In this document: positions 1 to 6,319 of the stretch, piece by piece | Numbering within the stretch: the stretch's first letter is position 1 | Layout of the letters: every line of letters begins with the position of its first letter | From: Spirogloea muscicola | Taxonomy: Eukaryota; Streptophyta; Zygnematophyceae; Spirogloeales; Spirogloeaceae | NCBI GenBank assembly: GCA_009602725.1 | Contig: WELB01000427.1 | Span: forward strand, 9,708-20,431 | DNA: 10,724 nucleotides | Direction of reading: 5' to 3' | Notes under the pieces: generated by a model | Seen by the model: the letters and a program-made list of their open reading frames with translations, nothing else | The model's database searches: none | Told to the model about the DNA's origin: nothing | Translations under genes and position numbers: made by a program

Positions 1-13
1 GAAAAAAAAAAAN
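1..13. other. Contig edge: A-run followed by an N
   Basis: One G, eleven A and an undetermined base open the window. This looks like a contig end or the edge of a gap rather than a biological feature, and it means that sequence upstream of the kinase gene is missing or unreliable. Confidence 0.6.
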
Positions 14-377
14 CTGGCGATGCAGCAGATCCTGTCCGACCACCGGGACGAGGCGGCCTGGAAGCCCTTCATCCTGTTCGCCGGGCTGTTGCTCGGGCAC
101 ACCCCTCACGAGGGCCGCCGGCAGGGCCTGCAGCCCTGGCCGCTCGGCGTCGGCGCGCCGCCCGCGCCGCATCATGGCAGTGCCGCGCCGCTGCCGCCGC
201 ATGTGCCGCGCGCGGCTCCGCGGGCCCTCAGCCATGGCCGCGCAGTCAGCCTGAGCCTCGGCCGGCTCTCGCCGGCCCGGCTCTGGACCGCCGCTGGCCT
301 GACGTCGCTCCTCCTCCTCCTCCTCTGTCCTCTCTGTCTCGCGCCTCCTCTGGGCCTGCTGCGCCGCCTTCCCGCAG
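14..377 (+). other. GC-rich leader of the SERK gene; first exon and start codon unresolved
   Basis: The frame used by the first certain exon stays open from the window start through this stretch, with an ATG at 20 and no other in-frame ATG. It encodes a leucine-rich hydrophobic run at about 299-361 (LTSLLLLLLCPLCLA and following) that would make a good signal-peptide core. However, the same bases form a long CT-rich tract ending in CCCGCAG at 371-377, a convincing 3' splice site. The exon that follows has the length and phases expected of SERK exon 2, so the leucine run may be an intron polypyrimidine tract. ATGs at 174, 201 and 234 are in another frame that stops at 252-254. No clear donor matching the required phase 1 was seen; the best is a weak GT at 180. 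The start is therefore left open. Confidence 0.4.
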
Positions 378-507
378 TGGACGCGCTGTTCGGCGTGAAG
401 CAGCAGCTCGTGGACCCCGGCCAGAAGCTGGAGAGCTGGGACCCCGGCCTCGACAACCCCTGCACCTGGTTCCACGTCACCTGCTCCAACGACCTCGTCA
501 CGCGCCT
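378..507 (+). CDS. SERK: SERK exon 2: N-terminal cap
   Basis: It enters in phase 1 and leaves in phase 2. It encodes [20 protein letters not shown] followed by a segment with [10 protein letters not shown] and ending VTRL. This is the leucine-zipper-like cap before the LRRs, with the conserved CxWxxVxC cysteine pair. Its 130 nt, with phases 1 and 2, are about one codon shorter than the roughly 133 nt I recall for flowering-plant SERK exon 2. The donor is GTCAGT at 508. Confidence 0.88.
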
Positions 508-3500
508 GTCAGTCTGCCCAGCCCCCCGCCTTAACAGTAGTGGTAACAGGCTTTATTGCTCCTATGATTGAAGGGATTCCTGATAAGTGTGACCATCAAT
601 TAGCCTGCGGCTGGATGTTCACTCCGGCAGCCGCCCTCCTTGTGTCCCCGACCCATGTCCTCCTCGTCGGTCTCGTCTGTAGCATCTGCAATGGCGTGTT
701 TGGATCCTGTGAGGCATATGAGAGTTACTATCAAATGATTGATCGTAACCATTTCCCTGCACTCTGGCTGCGGAAGCAGTATGATACGATGAACTTATGG
801 TGTTGGCCATATGTTGGTGCTGCAGGGACTTGTCCAAGTCGAACCTCTCTGGCACGTTGGACCCCAGCATCGCCCTGCTGCCCCAGCTGCAGTACCTGTG
901 AGCTCTGACTCCTGTCCTTAGATTTCAGTGCATGTCTGAAGCCTGTCAGGCTCTTTGTCCAATGTCCAGGTTGGGTGCGAGGTCTGCGGATGCATGTGGT
1001 CCACCACGGAAGGATAAGAGTCGAATGCTATGTCCGTACTTACGTCCTGGTGGCGCTGGACCGAACGTGCAGGTCACTGTACAACAACTCGCTTTCCGGG
1101 CCCCTGGTGCGTGCATGCATGCCTCGGCTTGAGCCAGCCTTTGCAAAGCGCTATCTTGGGGCATTGCCTAGGACATTGACTTGCCACAATGTCACAACTA
1201 CAGGATATTTGCATGTAGTCAATTTACCACATCTAGATAGAATCCTACTATAGGGTCACAAATAGGTAGCCACTGCATAGTACTGGGAAACTGCAGGCGC
1301 TGTCAATATGTATGTCTGCACCTGTGTTGTCAATAGCAAATCGATTATTGACTGTATGCTTATCTTGATGCAGCCATCGGAGCTCGGCAACCTGACCAAC
1401 CTGATCAGCCTCGAGGTCGAGGACAACATGTTCTCGGGCCCCATACCTGCCAGCCTCGGCCAGCTCCCAGGACTCAAGTTCCTGTGAGTCCGCCGAATGC
1501 CGCCATTGACAAACATATTGGCTTCATTAGCTCGGTTGTCTTGGCTAATCGCGTGGTGGCGGGGTGGGGGTTGGGGTGGGATGGTGGTAAGTGGTTGGGA
1601 GTTGTCTAGATGTCTAAATGACTTCCATATTGCTGTTGAGCTAAATTTACTGAGCCTAGAGGTAAAATAACCTGTTCTGGCACAGGAAGCTTGACCAGAA
1701 CAATTTTTCCGGGTCTATCCCCACTTCTCTAAACAGTTTGCCCCTCCAAGTCTTGTAAGTCGTAGTCGACGTCACCCTGCACACCCCCGTGCTCGCATCC
1801 GCTGCCGCTCTCTTTCTTCTCCGAGCTGGCTGCTGGAACCGCAGTTGACATGAGCCAAGTAAGGCTTGTTGTTCTTGCAGCAGCAAGATGCAGTGCAGTG
1901 CATACTGGCAATGTATCTGCATTCTCTCATTGTGCTGGTTGTTGGGTGCAGAAACTTAGCATACAACAACCTGTCGGGATCTGTACCAACAAATGGGACA
2001 CTTGGGAAGTTTGGTTCTCTTCCGTGAGTTTGAAGCCTGCCCTTCATTGCACCTTCATCCGAGATCTCAGCAGCTCTACATGCAATCCATCGTGGAGGCT
2101 TGTTGTATTGAGCAGCTACTTGAGGAGCTTTTGTTTTAGGAGCTTGACGTTTCACACTGCACTCTGCACTTTCTCTATGCCTGGTTCAATCGTCCACCAT
2201 AGTTGCAGAGAGTGTTTCTAAGTGCTGCTTTACTTGGTCCCTCAATGGCGGTCTTATGTCCAGGTTCGTCGGGAACCCAAACTTGTGCGGTGGCTCGATT
2301 GGGCTCAAGCTTTGCCCAGGCGAGAAGCTTTCACCTCCTCCTCCACCTGGAGCACCTCCAGCTGCAGCCCCATCTCCTGCACCATCATCCTCAGGTACCA
2401 GTTGTCAAACCATCTCTGTCTCTTCTCTATCTCTGCAGAGCTTGCTTCCCTCCTTGGAAGGGAGGCTTATGGACAGTGCTGGGAGGCCTGCAATTGGTTT
2501 GGTGAAAGTGTTGTAGGCTTTAAACCCTGGCTTCAAGCTGGGTTTAATCGGCTTTGCTGGTCAAGATCAGTGCCAAGTAAGCATGGCAATGAAGGGTATC
2601 AATACATCGTATTGACATGAGGAATATTGCTTGTCTGTAGGAGGTGGCAGTGGAAGCATCGGCGCAGTTGTTGGTGCTGTGGTTGGCGCGACTTTGGCAG
2701 CCATTGCCCTCTCAATCCTTGTCTACTGCTACATGCGGAAGCGCAAGCCTCCCCTGGAGAAAGATATGGAATATGGGTACTTTGGTAAGCAGGCAATGTA
2801 GTGCTCTGTAACTCAAAGCTTGAGCATGGTTTTAGCTCACAGATCCTGAACCTTGTTGAAGCGGTCAACACATGCAAGTGGAGAGCACTTTTCCAGCACT
2901 TGATTAGGAATCTGACCATAAAGTTTCTACCTATGACTGCAGACAATGATCCTGATACTCACCTTGGACAGCTCAAGCGCTATGCTTTCAAGGACCTGTA
3001 TGTTGCATGCAACGCCTTTGACGAGAAAAATGTGCTGGGAAAGGGTGGATTCGGCAAGGTGTACAAGGGCAAGCTAGATAACGGCACACTTGTTGCTGTT
3101 AAACGACTCAAGGTGCGACTTGACTTTATGGCTTATCCCACTCCTTTTCGAAGTAGCAGACTATAACTGCAGAATTTGACTTATCTATTTTTCAGTTGAG
3201 CTCTTTTTGGCTTTCATATTGTCCGCGGCCTAGCCAGCCACTAGGTGCTCTGTCTTGTGCAGGAGTTTGCTATACGATCTCGTGATGTCTCCTGATTGTA
3301 ATGCTCTGCCTCTGTAAGGAGGATAGGCTAAGGCAAGAGCTGCTCATGGATAAACATTACTTGATGCTGCTACTCCCTGTCATCCACGGTACTCAGGAAG
3401 AGAGGAGTGCTGGTGGCGAGCACCAGTTCCAGACTGAAGTGGAGCTGATTAGCATGGCAGTGCACCGGAACCTCCTGAGGCTTTATGGCTTCTGCATCAC

Positions 3501-5077
3501 TCAAAAGGAGCGGCTGTTGGTGTACCCTCTCATGTCAAACGGCTCTGTGGCGTCACGGTTGCAAGGTCCTTGCTACTTTGTGTCCCAGCAAATAAGTTAG
3601 CAGTGTACTGCAGTTGTTCAGGTCTCCGCCCTTGATAAGGAGTTGGAGGCTCTTTGCTTATGGGTTCAGAATTATTGGACACATGCTGAATAGCCGCAAT
3701 GTTGAAGTGCAGAGAGGGAGGCTAGCCAGCCACCGCTTGAATGGGCAAGGAGGAAGAAGATTGCAATTGGAGCTGCTCGTGGGCTTGCCTACTTACACGA
3801 CCACTGCGACCCCAAGATCATTCACAGAGATGTCAAGGTTCGGTCTTCGCAGATAGATGCGACGAGCGATATATCTCACAATGTCTTTGTCAACTTGTAA
3901 GATGCATATGCCAACAATAGGAGAATACTTCATGTGAAGCTCAGAGCTCTGCAGGCACAGTCTCAGGACAGTAGTGCATCTCGATGCAGGCAGCAAACAT
4001 CCTACTAGATGACGACTATGAGGCTGTTGTCGGTGACTTTGGGCTTGCAAAGCTCATGGATTTCAAAGACACACATGTCACAACAGCTGTGCGGGGCACT
4101 ATTGGTCACATAGCTCCAGGTGACATGGCAGTCATGGATCTAAAGTTCTGTAGACTTATCTCACTGCGCTTCCTTATCCTCTACACATACTTTCTGCTTT
4201 CCAAGTTGTGAAATTGCGAAAGTGAGCTATGTATGCTGCTCTCCCTGGAGTATACTTGTTGCTTGATCAATGATAAGTATATTTTAAGCTGACATGTTTT
4301 GTGTGCTGGAGCAGAGTACCTCTCCACTGGCAAGTCTTCGGAGAAGACTGACGTGTTTGGCTACGGCATCATGTTGCTGGAGCTCATGACCGGGCAGCGA
4401 GCATTTGATCTTGCCCGCATTGCAAACGACGAAGATGCCATGTTGCTGGACTGGGTGAGTCCAACACGGCATGTTGCAAAGTCGTGCGCCCCTTGTCGGT
4501 CCAGCCGTTGCTGTTTAGTAACATGCTTGAATTGAAACCATGAACTAATATGGCATTGTGGTTGGCCTTGTTGTGCCAGGTGAAAGGGTTGTTGAGGGAG
4601 GGCCAGATTCATCAGCTGGTTGACAAGGACTTGAAGGAGGGCGAGTACAACGTCGTGGACGTGGAGCAGATGATTCAGGTTGCGCTGCTGTGCACGCAGG
4701 GCACCCCAGCCGAGCGCCCCAAGATGGCGGAGTGCGTGCGCATGCTCGAGGTGGGTGCCTGCTCATTGCTTCTCCGCGAAGTCCGAGGCATGGTGTCGCA
4801 TTTGAGCTTTTGCATAGGACTTTTGGTGGTCAAGCTGAGGCAAGCCTCAGCTGTCGCACCACAACAGTAATGCTGCAGTTTTTGCAGCTTCTTCTTACTA
4901 TTACTACTGTTTGGCTGGCAGGGAGACGGCTTGGCAGAGAGATGGGAGGAGTGGCAGAAGGTCGAAGTCATTCGGGGGCAGGACCCCAACTTTATGCTCC
5001 ATATGCGGCCCTCCGATTGGGCCGTGGACTCCGAGGAGAGCTTCATCAGGGCGGTCGACCTCTCGGGCCCAAGATGA
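378..5077 (+). CDS. SERK: SERK-type LRR receptor kinase (BAK1/SERK family), 15 exons, 5' end unresolved
   Basis: This gene encodes a plasma-membrane co-receptor kinase. In land plants the family pairs with ligand-binding LRR kinases in brassinosteroid, peptide and immune signalling. Exons: 378-507, 826-897, 1073-1106, 1374-1483, 1686-1754, 1952-2023, 2264-2394, 2641-2785, 2943-3112, 3397-3565, 3713-3837, 3990-4119, 4315-4454, 4580-4750, 4922-5077. Every intron is GT...AG. The product is about 607 residues without a signal peptide, close to mature SERKs. Order: paired-cysteine cap (CTWFHVTC), five LRRs, Cys pair and proline-rich hinge, one membrane helix, kinase with [20 protein letters not shown] and APE, and a tail ending in LSGPR. 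The activation segment [17 protein letters not shown], the terminal SGPR and the proline-rich hinge favour SERK over the sister NIK group. Exon 8 carries one base too many (A-run 2760-2763); as written, translation would stop before the kinase domain. Confidence 0.93.
826..897 (+). CDS. SERK: SERK exon 3: LRR 1
   Basis: The exon is exactly 72 nt and phase 2 on both sides, the unit length of one plant LRR. It encodes [15 protein letters not shown] and ends LPQLQYL. Acceptor TGCAG at 821-825; donor GTGAGC at 898. Confidence 0.93.
1073..1106 (+). CDS. SERK: SERK exon 4a: first part of LRR 2
   Basis: A 34-nt exon encoding [11 protein letters not shown], entered in phase 2 and left in phase 0, with donor GTGCGT at 1107. 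Together with the next exon (110 nt) it makes 144 nt, the length of the single two-LRR exon of flowering-plant SERK genes, so an extra intron sits inside that exon. Confidence 0.85.
1374..1483 (+). CDS. SERK: SERK exon 4b: rest of LRR 2 and LRR 3
   Basis: Encodes [17 protein letters not shown], then an LRR with [19 protein letters not shown]. Enters in phase 0 after ATGCAG at 1368-1373 and leaves in phase 2 with a strong donor, GTGAGT, at 1484. Confidence 0.92.
1561..1580 (+). repeat. G-quadruplex motif inside a SERK intron
   Basis: The 20 bases are four G-runs of 4, 5, 4 and 3 with loops of 1, 2 and 1 bases, a canonical quadruplex pattern. It lies in the intron at 1484-1685 on the sense strand, so it would also be present in the pre-mRNA. 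Confidence 0.75.
1686..1754 (+). CDS. SERK: SERK exon 5: LRR 4
   Basis: Encodes [17 protein letters not shown] and ends LPLQVL, phase 2 on both sides. It is 69 nt rather than the usual 72; one codon is missing in the helical back of the repeat, without breaking the frame. Acceptor CACAG at 1681-1685; donor GTAAGT at 1755. Confidence 0.91.
1952..2023 (+). CDS. SERK: SERK exon 6: LRR 5
   Basis: A 72-nt exon, phase 2 on both sides, encoding [20 protein letters not shown] and a short end. This matches the last SERK repeat, which ends in a short NG(S/T) segment. Donor GTGAGT at 2024. Confidence 0.9.
2264..2394 (+). CDS. SERK: SERK exon 7: C-terminal cap and proline-rich hinge
   Basis: Encodes [10 protein letters not shown], a second cysteine seven residues later, then [20 protein letters not shown]. 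This is the SPP-type hinge between LRRs and membrane that marks SERKs. It leaves in phase 1 with donor GTACCA at 2395. Confidence 0.91.
2641..2785 (+). CDS. SERK: SERK exon 8: transmembrane segment, with an apparent +1 frameshift
   Basis: Encodes a glycine-rich lead, a membrane helix of about 24 residues ([20 protein letters not shown] and on) and the basic stop-transfer RKRK. The exon must enter and leave in phase 1, so its length should be a multiple of three; it is 145 nt. After PPLEK the frame changes at the A-run 2760-2763. Dropping one A gives a DMEYGYF stretch that joins in frame to the next exon, while the literal frame meets TGA at the splice junction. The extra base may be a sequencing error or a real lesion. 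Confidence 0.85.
2943..3112 (+). CDS. SERK: SERK exon 9: juxtamembrane and kinase N-lobe
   Basis: Encodes THLGQLKRY at the start of the kinase region, the ATP loop [12 protein letters not shown] and VAVKRLK with the ATP-anchoring lysine. It ends in phase 0 at AAG, donor GTGCGA at 3113. I recall no intron after RLK in flowering-plant SERKs, so this one looks extra. Confidence 0.93.
3397..3565 (+). CDS. SERK: SERK exon 10: kinase N-lobe to hinge
   Basis: Encodes [33 protein letters not shown] and [17 protein letters not shown], covering helix C with its glutamate and the hinge. It leaves in phase 1 with a weak donor, GTCCTT, at 3566, at the conserved SERK intron position. Confidence 0.92.
3713..3837 (+). 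CDS. SERK: SERK exon 11: kinase C-lobe to catalytic loop
   Basis: Encodes [31 protein letters not shown] and [13 protein letters not shown] marks an RD kinase. It leaves in phase 0 through GTTCGG at 3838. The intron after HRDVK is not expected from flowering-plant SERKs. Confidence 0.92.
3990..4119 (+). CDS. SERK: SERK exon 12: metal-binding and activation loops
   Basis: Encodes [27 protein letters not shown] and [16 protein letters not shown]. This contains the catalytic-loop asparagine, the DFG magnesium site and the threonine-rich activation segment typical of SERKs. It ends in phase 1 inside the APE motif, donor GTGACA at 4120; another extra intron position. Confidence 0.94.
4315..4454 (+). 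CDS. SERK: SERK exon 13: APE motif and kinase helices F-G
   Basis: The first codon completes the Glu of APE, followed by [35 protein letters not shown] and DEDAMLLDW. It ends in phase 0 at TGG with donor GTGAGT at 4455, the conserved LLDW/VKGL intron position. Confidence 0.94.
4580..4750 (+). CDS. SERK: SERK exon 14: end of the kinase domain
   Basis: A 57-codon exon, phase 0 on both sides, encoding [38 protein letters not shown] and [10 protein letters not shown]. The ERPKM arginine caps the kinase fold. The intron after RMLE (4751-4921) is an extra one. Confidence 0.94.
4922..5077 (+). CDS. SERK: SERK exon 15: C-terminal tail and stop
   Basis: Encodes [20 protein letters not shown], a family-specific tail and VDLSGPR, with TGA at 5075-5077. 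The final SGPR is a SERK hallmark. The middle of the tail, between EWQKVEV and the terminal LSGPR, is unlike flowering-plant SERKs. Confidence 0.94.
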   Translation, partial: GDGLAERWEEWQKVEVIRGQDPNFMLHMRPSDWAVDSEESFIRAVDLSGPR

Positions 5078-5178
5078 TACTTTCCTCTTATCTTATCTCA
5101 GCTGCCCCCTGTTATTAGGACTGCTGTCTGGAGCCCAAGGAAGCTGCACAGGGGCAAAGGTTTGTTTATACGGGCTCC

Positions 5179-5202
5179 TTTTGGCGTCACCCGCCGCCAA
5201 AA
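5179..5202. repeat. 8-bp hairpin downstream of the SERK stop
   Basis: TTTTGGCG (5179-5186) and CGCCAAAA (5195-5202) pair perfectly around an 8-base loop. It lies about 100 nt after the stop, probably in the 3' untranslated region. Function unknown; stems this short can arise by chance. Confidence 0.45.
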
Positions 5203-5716
5203 CCCATTGCAGCAAGCGACGCTTACAGCAATCAACCTTACTCCTCTTCGAAGGAAGTCTCTTTGACACATTGAAGCCTACAGCAACAATGCTCATCAAG
5301 CCACTGTTTGCCACAACTTGAGCTTTGAGTGTCTCATACCTGCTGGCATGACTTGCAGAGATACATTCATGGGCAATGATTGCACCGTGATGACATGCTT
5401 TTTACACAAGCTCTTAACTTACTCAGTTGTGGCATGATTAGGACCGAGTTGCTGAGACAGCTCTGAACTCGGGCCAAGTAAGGTAGCTCTTACTTGCCCC
5501 GAGATTCGCCATCTGTATGCTACTTCCCGTCTCCCATACTAAACAGCATTCCTTGATCATCCAAGAAGCGAGCATGCTGTGCCTTTGATACCAATTCAAG
5601 ACGAAGCCATGCCTACATCTTATCATGAAATTGAAAGTGCAAGGGCACTGTGCGTAGTCTCCAAGCTCATGGTGGTGGACAGGCTCATGTGATTGCACCT
5701 TGCCACTTTCGAGTGG

Positions 5717-5797
5717 CATCAATTTCTCTGGGCTGCATATTGAGATGTAAGAGATGAATCTCATCATTCTGAAATATGCAGCCCAGAGAAATTGATG
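5717..5797. repeat. Perfect 25-bp inverted repeat (foldback)
   Basis: Arm 5717-5741 is the exact reverse complement of arm 5773-5797, with a 31-base spacer. The core is AATTTCTCTGGGCTGCATAT and its complement. The spacer itself has a competing short pairing (TGAGAT at 5741-5746 with ATCTCA at 5758-5763). Pairing ends abruptly at both outer edges. Possible natures are a remnant of a foldback or MITE-like element, or a small-RNA precursor; no flanking target duplication was recognised. Confidence 0.85.
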
Positions 5798-6060
5798 GAC
5801 ATATGAAATAATGTCACAGATGAAGTAATGATTGCCCTGCAAATGGCCAGATGAGAGCCAATATGCAGCACAGCCAGAGAGCTCAGATTCTATATGGCTG
5901 GCACTGTATAGCATCGGTGTGGTAGAGTCGGCTTGCAAAGGCTGCAATTCAGCTACTCCAATCCAGCGTCCAGATATTTGTTATGGGCAATGTCAAGGCT
6001 TTGGCTCGGCTCCATTGGGCAACATGGATGGTGCCTCAGGTATAAGGACACGGTCATACT

Positions 6061-6138
6061 CTAGAAAGACTCTGATGCTAATCGCCGCTTTACATGAGGG
6101 CCAACCCTCATCCGGAATCCTGAAGCTGGCGGCGGTGG
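6061..6138 (-). CDS. Candidate end B of the FCA-like protein
   Basis: After TTGCTTGTAG, a 78-nt phase-0 exon would encode PPPPASGFRMRVGPHVKRRL and ASESF with TAG at 6063-6061. It fits in phase with the donor at 6370 but has no family motif. Confidence 0.35.
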   Translation of the reverse strand, partial: PPPPASGFRMRVGPHVKRRLASESF

Positions 6139-6304
6139 CTACAAGCAAGACGTCAACGGTGATCTAAGTTGCTCCGCAGGTGACTGCCTATGGTCAGAGC
6201 TTGTGGGGCATGCACTGCCCCCAAGACGGGACTTAGTGGCCGCCAACCTGACACCAAGCAACAGCTTGCATGTCACATGGAGCAGAGAGCCAGATGTTTA
6301 GCAC

Positions 6305-6319
6305 CTAAAGGCTGCCGGG
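6305..6319 (-). CDS. Candidate end A of the FCA-like protein
   Basis: If 6370-6320 is a 51-nt intron (GTGAGC...CTGCAG), the chain ends PGSL with TAG at 6307-6305. If it is retained, the same stop is reached in frame because 51 is a multiple of three. Either way a stop at 6305 is available. Confidence 0.4.
   Translation of the reverse strand, partial: PGSL

Larger units (their letters stand above)
5078..6060. other. Intergenic gap between convergent genes
   Basis: About 1 kb lies between the kinase stop codon and the furthest candidate end of the FCA-like gene, so it must hold both 3' untranslated regions. Open frames here, including one of 169 codons on the minus strand, show no motif or family likeness. 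I see no AATAAA near the kinase 3' end. The recognisable structures are the hairpin at 5179-5202 and the foldback at 5717-5797. Confidence 0.6.

Noticed and set aside
20-571. Plus-strand open frame of 183 codons taken as a complete gene
   Set aside because: Only its part from 378 to 507 matches SERK. It then runs past a good donor into an intron, and its N-terminal half has no recognisable content.
1686-1754. Third indel in SERK exon 5 (69 instead of 72 nt)
   Set aside because: The difference is exactly one codon, the phases on both sides hold and the LRR reads cleanly, so it is ordinary length variation.
378-5077. Assignment of the plus gene to the NIK branch of LRR-RLK II
   Set aside because: The proline-rich hinge, the [20 protein letters not shown] segment and the terminal LSGPR fit SERK better.
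5130-5178. 7-bp pairing GGAGCCC/GGGCTCC downstream of the SERK stop
   Set aside because: The arms are short and the loop is 35 bases, so chance is a sufficient explanation.
5438-5947. Minus-strand open frame of 169 codons in the intergenic gap
   Set aside because: It spans the 25-bp inverted repeat, so parts of its translation merely reflect the repeat. It has no family likeness and lies where both 3' untranslated regions are expected.
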